A stretch of DNA of 64,000 nucleotides from Burkholderiaceae bacterium (lineage in GTDB: Bacteria; Pseudomonadota; Gammaproteobacteria; Burkholderiales; Burkholderiaceae_B). Positions within the stretch are counted from its first letter, which is position 1; the number at the start of each line of letters is the position of its first letter. Under the pieces are notes generated by a model. It was given only the letters and a program-made list of their open reading frames with translations, was not told where the DNA came from and made no database searches. Location of the stretch: NCBI GenBank assembly GCA_004322135.1, contig SCSG01000042.1:1-64000 (forward strand). Direction: 5' to 3'. Both the position numbers and the translations under genes were made by a program. Of this stretch, positions 61,943-64,000 are shown piece by piece.

Positions 61943-62359
61943 TCAAGCACCAACGCGGCGCGACACAAAGGTCGTCGCAATTGGCAACTTGGCAGCGGCC
62001 AGGCGGAAAGCTTCACGCGCAAGATCTTCACTTACGCCTTCCATTTCATAAAGCACCTTGCCGGGTTGAATTTCCGCAACCCAGAACTCGGGGTTGCCTT
62101 TCCCGTTACCCATACGGACCTCAGCCGGTTTCTGCGAAACGGGTTTGTCGGGAAAAATACGGATCCAGATGCGGCCACCACGTTTGACGTGACGATTGAT
62201 CGCACGACGGGCGGCTTCGATCTGGCGAGCGGTAAGGCGGCCACGGCCCGTGGCCTTGAGACCGAATTCTCCGAACGATACCTGGGCACCACGCGTAGCC
62301 AGACCCGTATTGCGGCCTTTCTGCTCTTTGCGGTATTTTCTGCGTGAGGGTTGCAACAT
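61943..62359 (-). CDS. rplP: 50S ribosomal protein L16
   Basis: A 138-residue L16 starting [17 protein letters not shown], with [24 protein letters not shown] and [17 protein letters not shown]. It helps organise the A-site region of the 50S subunit. It starts 2 bases after rpsC. Confidence 0.98.
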   Translation of the reverse strand: MLQPSRRKYRKEQKGRNTGLATRGAQVSFGEFGLKATGRGRLTARQIEAARRAINRHVKRGGRIWIRIFPDKPVSQKPAEVRMGNGKGNPEFWVAEIQPGKVLYEMEGVSEDLAREAFRLAAAKLPIATTFVSRRVGA

Positions 62360-62361
62360 GT

Positions 62362-63159
62362 TTATTCTCCTTCGGGCGCCGGTGCAGGCGCTGCCGCGGC
62401 ATCGGGCTTACGCGGCCCGCGGCCACGACCACCAGCCGGACGGCGGCCTTCGGGGCGGTCGCCTCGCGGTGCCCGGCGCGGACGACGCTCGTCGTCACGG
62501 GGCGCTGCGGTTTCAGCGGGCATTTCGCCATTGGGCAGCATATCGCCCTTGTAAACCCACACCTTGATGCCAATGATTCCGTAGGTCGTCTGTGCTTCGG
62601 CAAAGCCGTAATCGATATTGGCGCGCAGCGTATGCAAAGGCACGCGGCCCTCGCGGTACCACTCGGTACGCGCAATTTCAATACCGTTAAGCCGTCCGGC
62701 ACTCATGATCTTGATGCCCTGGGCGCCAAGACGCATGGCATTCTGCATGGAACGCTTCATGGCACGACGAAACTGAATGCGCTTTTCAAGCTGCTGCGCA
62801 ATGGAATCGGCGACGAGCTGAGCATCGGTTTCCGGTTTGCGAATTTCTTCGATGTTGACGTGCACGGGCACGCCCATCAGACGCTGCAGATCGGACTTCA
62901 GGCTTTCAATATCTTCGCCGCGCTTGCCAATTACCACCCCCGGGCGAGCCGAGTAAATGGTGATGCGTGCATTCTTGGCAGGACGCTCGATGACCACGCG
63001 GCCAACGGAAGCGCTCTTGAGTTTCTTTTTAAGATACTCGCGCACACGAATGTCTTCGGCAAGCATACCGCCGAAAGCCTTGTCGTTGGCGTACCAGCGC
63101 GAGCTCCAGTTGTGATTGACCGCAAGGCGGAACCCAATCGGGTGTACTTTTTGTCCCAT
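62362..63159 (-). CDS. rpsC: 30S ribosomal protein S3
   Basis: A 265-residue S3, starting [12 protein letters not shown], with the KH-domain [12 protein letters not shown] and the [15 protein letters not shown] segment. Residues about 215-265 form a Pro/Arg/Ala/Gly-rich tail longer than in Escherichia coli (233 residues), as is usual in Bordetella-like betaproteobacteria. Confidence 0.98.
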   Translation of the reverse strand: MGQKVHPIGFRLAVNHNWSSRWYANDKAFGGMLAEDIRVREYLKKKLKSASVGRVVIERPAKNARITIYSARPGVVIGKRGEDIESLKSDLQRLMGVPVHVNIEEIRKPETDAQLVADSIAQQLEKRIQFRRAMKRSMQNAMRLGAQGIKIMSAGRLNGIEIARTEWYREGRVPLHTLRANIDYGFAEAQTTYGIIGIKVWVYKGDMLPNGEMPAETAAPRDDERRPRRAPRGDRPEGRRPAGGRGRGPRKPDAAAAPAPAPEGE

Positions 63160-63168
63160 TGCGACTCC

Positions 63169-63498
63169 TTAAGCCCCGACCTTGACCACAATGTGGCAGG
63201 CCTGCTTTTCGATACGGTTACCACGGCCCTTCGCACGAGCGGAGAAACGCTTCATTGACTGACCCTTGTCCACATAAATTGTGGTGACTTTGAGTTCGTC
63301 GATGTCGGCGCCGTCGTTGTGTTCGGCATTGGCGATCGCGGACTCAAGAGCCTTCTTGAGGATGCCCGCGGCCTTTTTGGGGGTGAAAGTCAGGATATTC
63401 AGCGCTTGCGCCACGGACTTGCCACGGATCAGATCCGCAACGAGACGGGTTTTCTGCGCGGAAATATGGACTCCACGAATAACTGCTGTCGTTTCCAT
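63169..63498 (-). CDS. rplV: 50S ribosomal protein L22
   Basis: A 109-residue L22 beginning [26 protein letters not shown]; the C-terminal [17 protein letters not shown] is the exit-tunnel hairpin region where macrolide-resistance changes are known in other species. It sits 3 bases from rpsS and 9 from rpsC. Confidence 0.98.
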   Translation of the reverse strand: METTAVIRGVHISAQKTRLVADLIRGKSVAQALNILTFTPKKAAGILKKALESAIANAEHNDGADIDELKVTTIYVDKGQSMKRFSARAKGRGNRIEKQACHIVVKVGA

Positions 63499-63501
63499 CG
63501 C

Positions 63502-63777
63502 TTACCTCTTGGCCTTTTTATCCGCCGCATGACCCTTGAAAGTGCGGGTCAGGGCGAACTCGCCGAGCTTGTGACCGACCATGTTCTCGTTGATGTAAAC
63601 CGGAACATGCTGGCGGCCATTATGCACAGCAATCGTCAGCCCAATAAACTCGGGCAGGATGGTTGAACGGCGCGACCAGGTCTTGATCGGCTTCTTGTCT
63701 TTGCCCTCGACCGCGGCATCGATCTTCCTGATCAGATGCGCATCGACGAATGGGCCCTTTTTAATTGAACGTGCCAT
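63502..63777 (-). CDS. rpsS: 30S ribosomal protein S19
   Basis: A 91-residue S19 beginning [15 protein letters not shown], with [22 protein letters not shown] and [14 protein letters not shown]. It follows rplB by 12 bases. Confidence 0.98.
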   Translation of the reverse strand: MARSIKKGPFVDAHLIRKIDAAVEGKDKKPIKTWSRRSTILPEFIGLTIAVHNGRQHVPVYINENMVGHKLGEFALTRTFKGHAADKKAKR

Positions 63778-63789
63778 TTGGTTCGCCCC

Positions 63790-64000
63790 TTACTTGCGCT
63801 TGCGACGCGAGACAATCATGTTGTCCGTGCGCTTATTACGACGAGTCCTGTAGCCCTTGGTCGGTGTGCCCCATGGGCTGACCGGCTCACGGCCCTCGCC
63901 AGTACGTCCTTCGCCACCACCATGCGGGTGATCGACCGGGTTCATCGCTACGCCACGTACCGTCGGACGAATGCCGCGCCACCTGACGGCGCCGGCCTTG
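63790..64000 (-). CDS. rplB: 50S ribosomal protein L2 (C-terminal part; gene runs off the window)
   Basis: The last 69 residues of L2, reading [21 protein letters not shown]-type sequence with the highly conserved peptidyl-transferase histidine region, and ending [13 protein letters not shown] followed by TAA. The N-terminal part is beyond base 64000. Confidence 0.97.
   Translation of the reverse strand, partial: KAGAVRWRGIRPTVRGVAMNPVDHPHGGGEGRTGEGREPVSPWGTPTKGYRTRRNKRTDNMIVSRRKRK

Overview
The window looks like the chromosome of a betaproteobacterium, most likely of the Alcaligenaceae (Bordetella, Achromobacter or Pusillimonas-like). The evidence is an S10-type ribosomal protein block at the right end, with an S3 carrying a long Pro/Arg/Ala-rich tail, and a dense set of oxidative aromatic-acid genes with IclR, LysR, GntR and MarR regulators and many Liv-type ABC importers. 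I saw no IS element, phage gene, CRISPR array or tRNA gene.

Layout. 1-3.7 kb: tail of an unidentified gene, a dienelactone hydrolase, a fumarylacetoacetate hydrolase (FAH)-family enzyme, an IclR regulator and a maleate cis-trans isomerase. 4.0-9.8 kb: a Liv-type importer with a fused permease, and a divergent IclR regulator. 9.8-19 kb: LysR regulator, gentisate 1,2-dioxygenase, FAH enzyme, nitrilase and GntR regulator, then an FAD oxidoreductase, SDR and aldehyde dehydrogenase. 19-26.4 kb (minus strand): fumarylpyruvate hydrolase, maleylpyruvate isomerase, 3-hydroxybenzoate 6-hydroxylase-type monooxygenase and a second Liv importer. 26.7-30 kb: HMG-CoA-lyase and CoA-transferase pair with a divergent LysR gene. 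30-37 kb: MarR, MFS porter, HpaB-type monooxygenase, a decayed flavin reductase, an Asp/Glu-racemase-like protein, a leaderless binding protein, an isochorismatase-fold amidase and a DUF1330 protein. 37-41.3 kb: NitT/TauT-type importer and MarR. 41.4-49.3 kb: a third Liv importer with a second hydroxybenzoate-hydroxylase-like enzyme, an FAH enzyme and a NahR-like LysR gene. 49.3-53.5 kb: orphan binding protein, Rieske oxygenase and MFS porter. 53.5-61.5 kb: a LysR-acyl-CoA-ligase fusion divergent from an alpha/beta hydrolase, a three-subunit molybdenum hydroxylase and a CoxG-like protein. 61.5-64 kb: rpsQ, rpmC, rplP, rpsC, rplV, rpsS and the end of rplB.

How it fits together. Two monooxygenases would feed gentisate to the single gentisate dioxygenase. 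The maleylpyruvate formed can then take two routes suggested by the genes: isomerisation and hydrolysis (25.0-26.4 kb), or direct hydrolysis by an FAH enzyme followed by maleate isomerisation (1.1-3.7 kb). Each funnel has its own importer and regulator.

The most unusual item is the 843-residue protein at 53.5-56.0 kb, which joins a complete LysR-type regulator to an AMP-forming acyl-CoA synthetase with all core motifs present. A 17-bp dyad (TTCAT-N7-ATGAA) lies in two homologous, apparently duplicated promoter regions in front of the Rieske oxygenase and its neighbouring MFS porter. A one-mismatch copy lies in the fusion gene's own divergent promoter, which suggests a small regulon. Other points of interest are a perfect 30-bp palindrome where this island meets the ribosomal operon, and an HpaB-type oxygenase whose reductase gene has been destroyed by an internal deletion.
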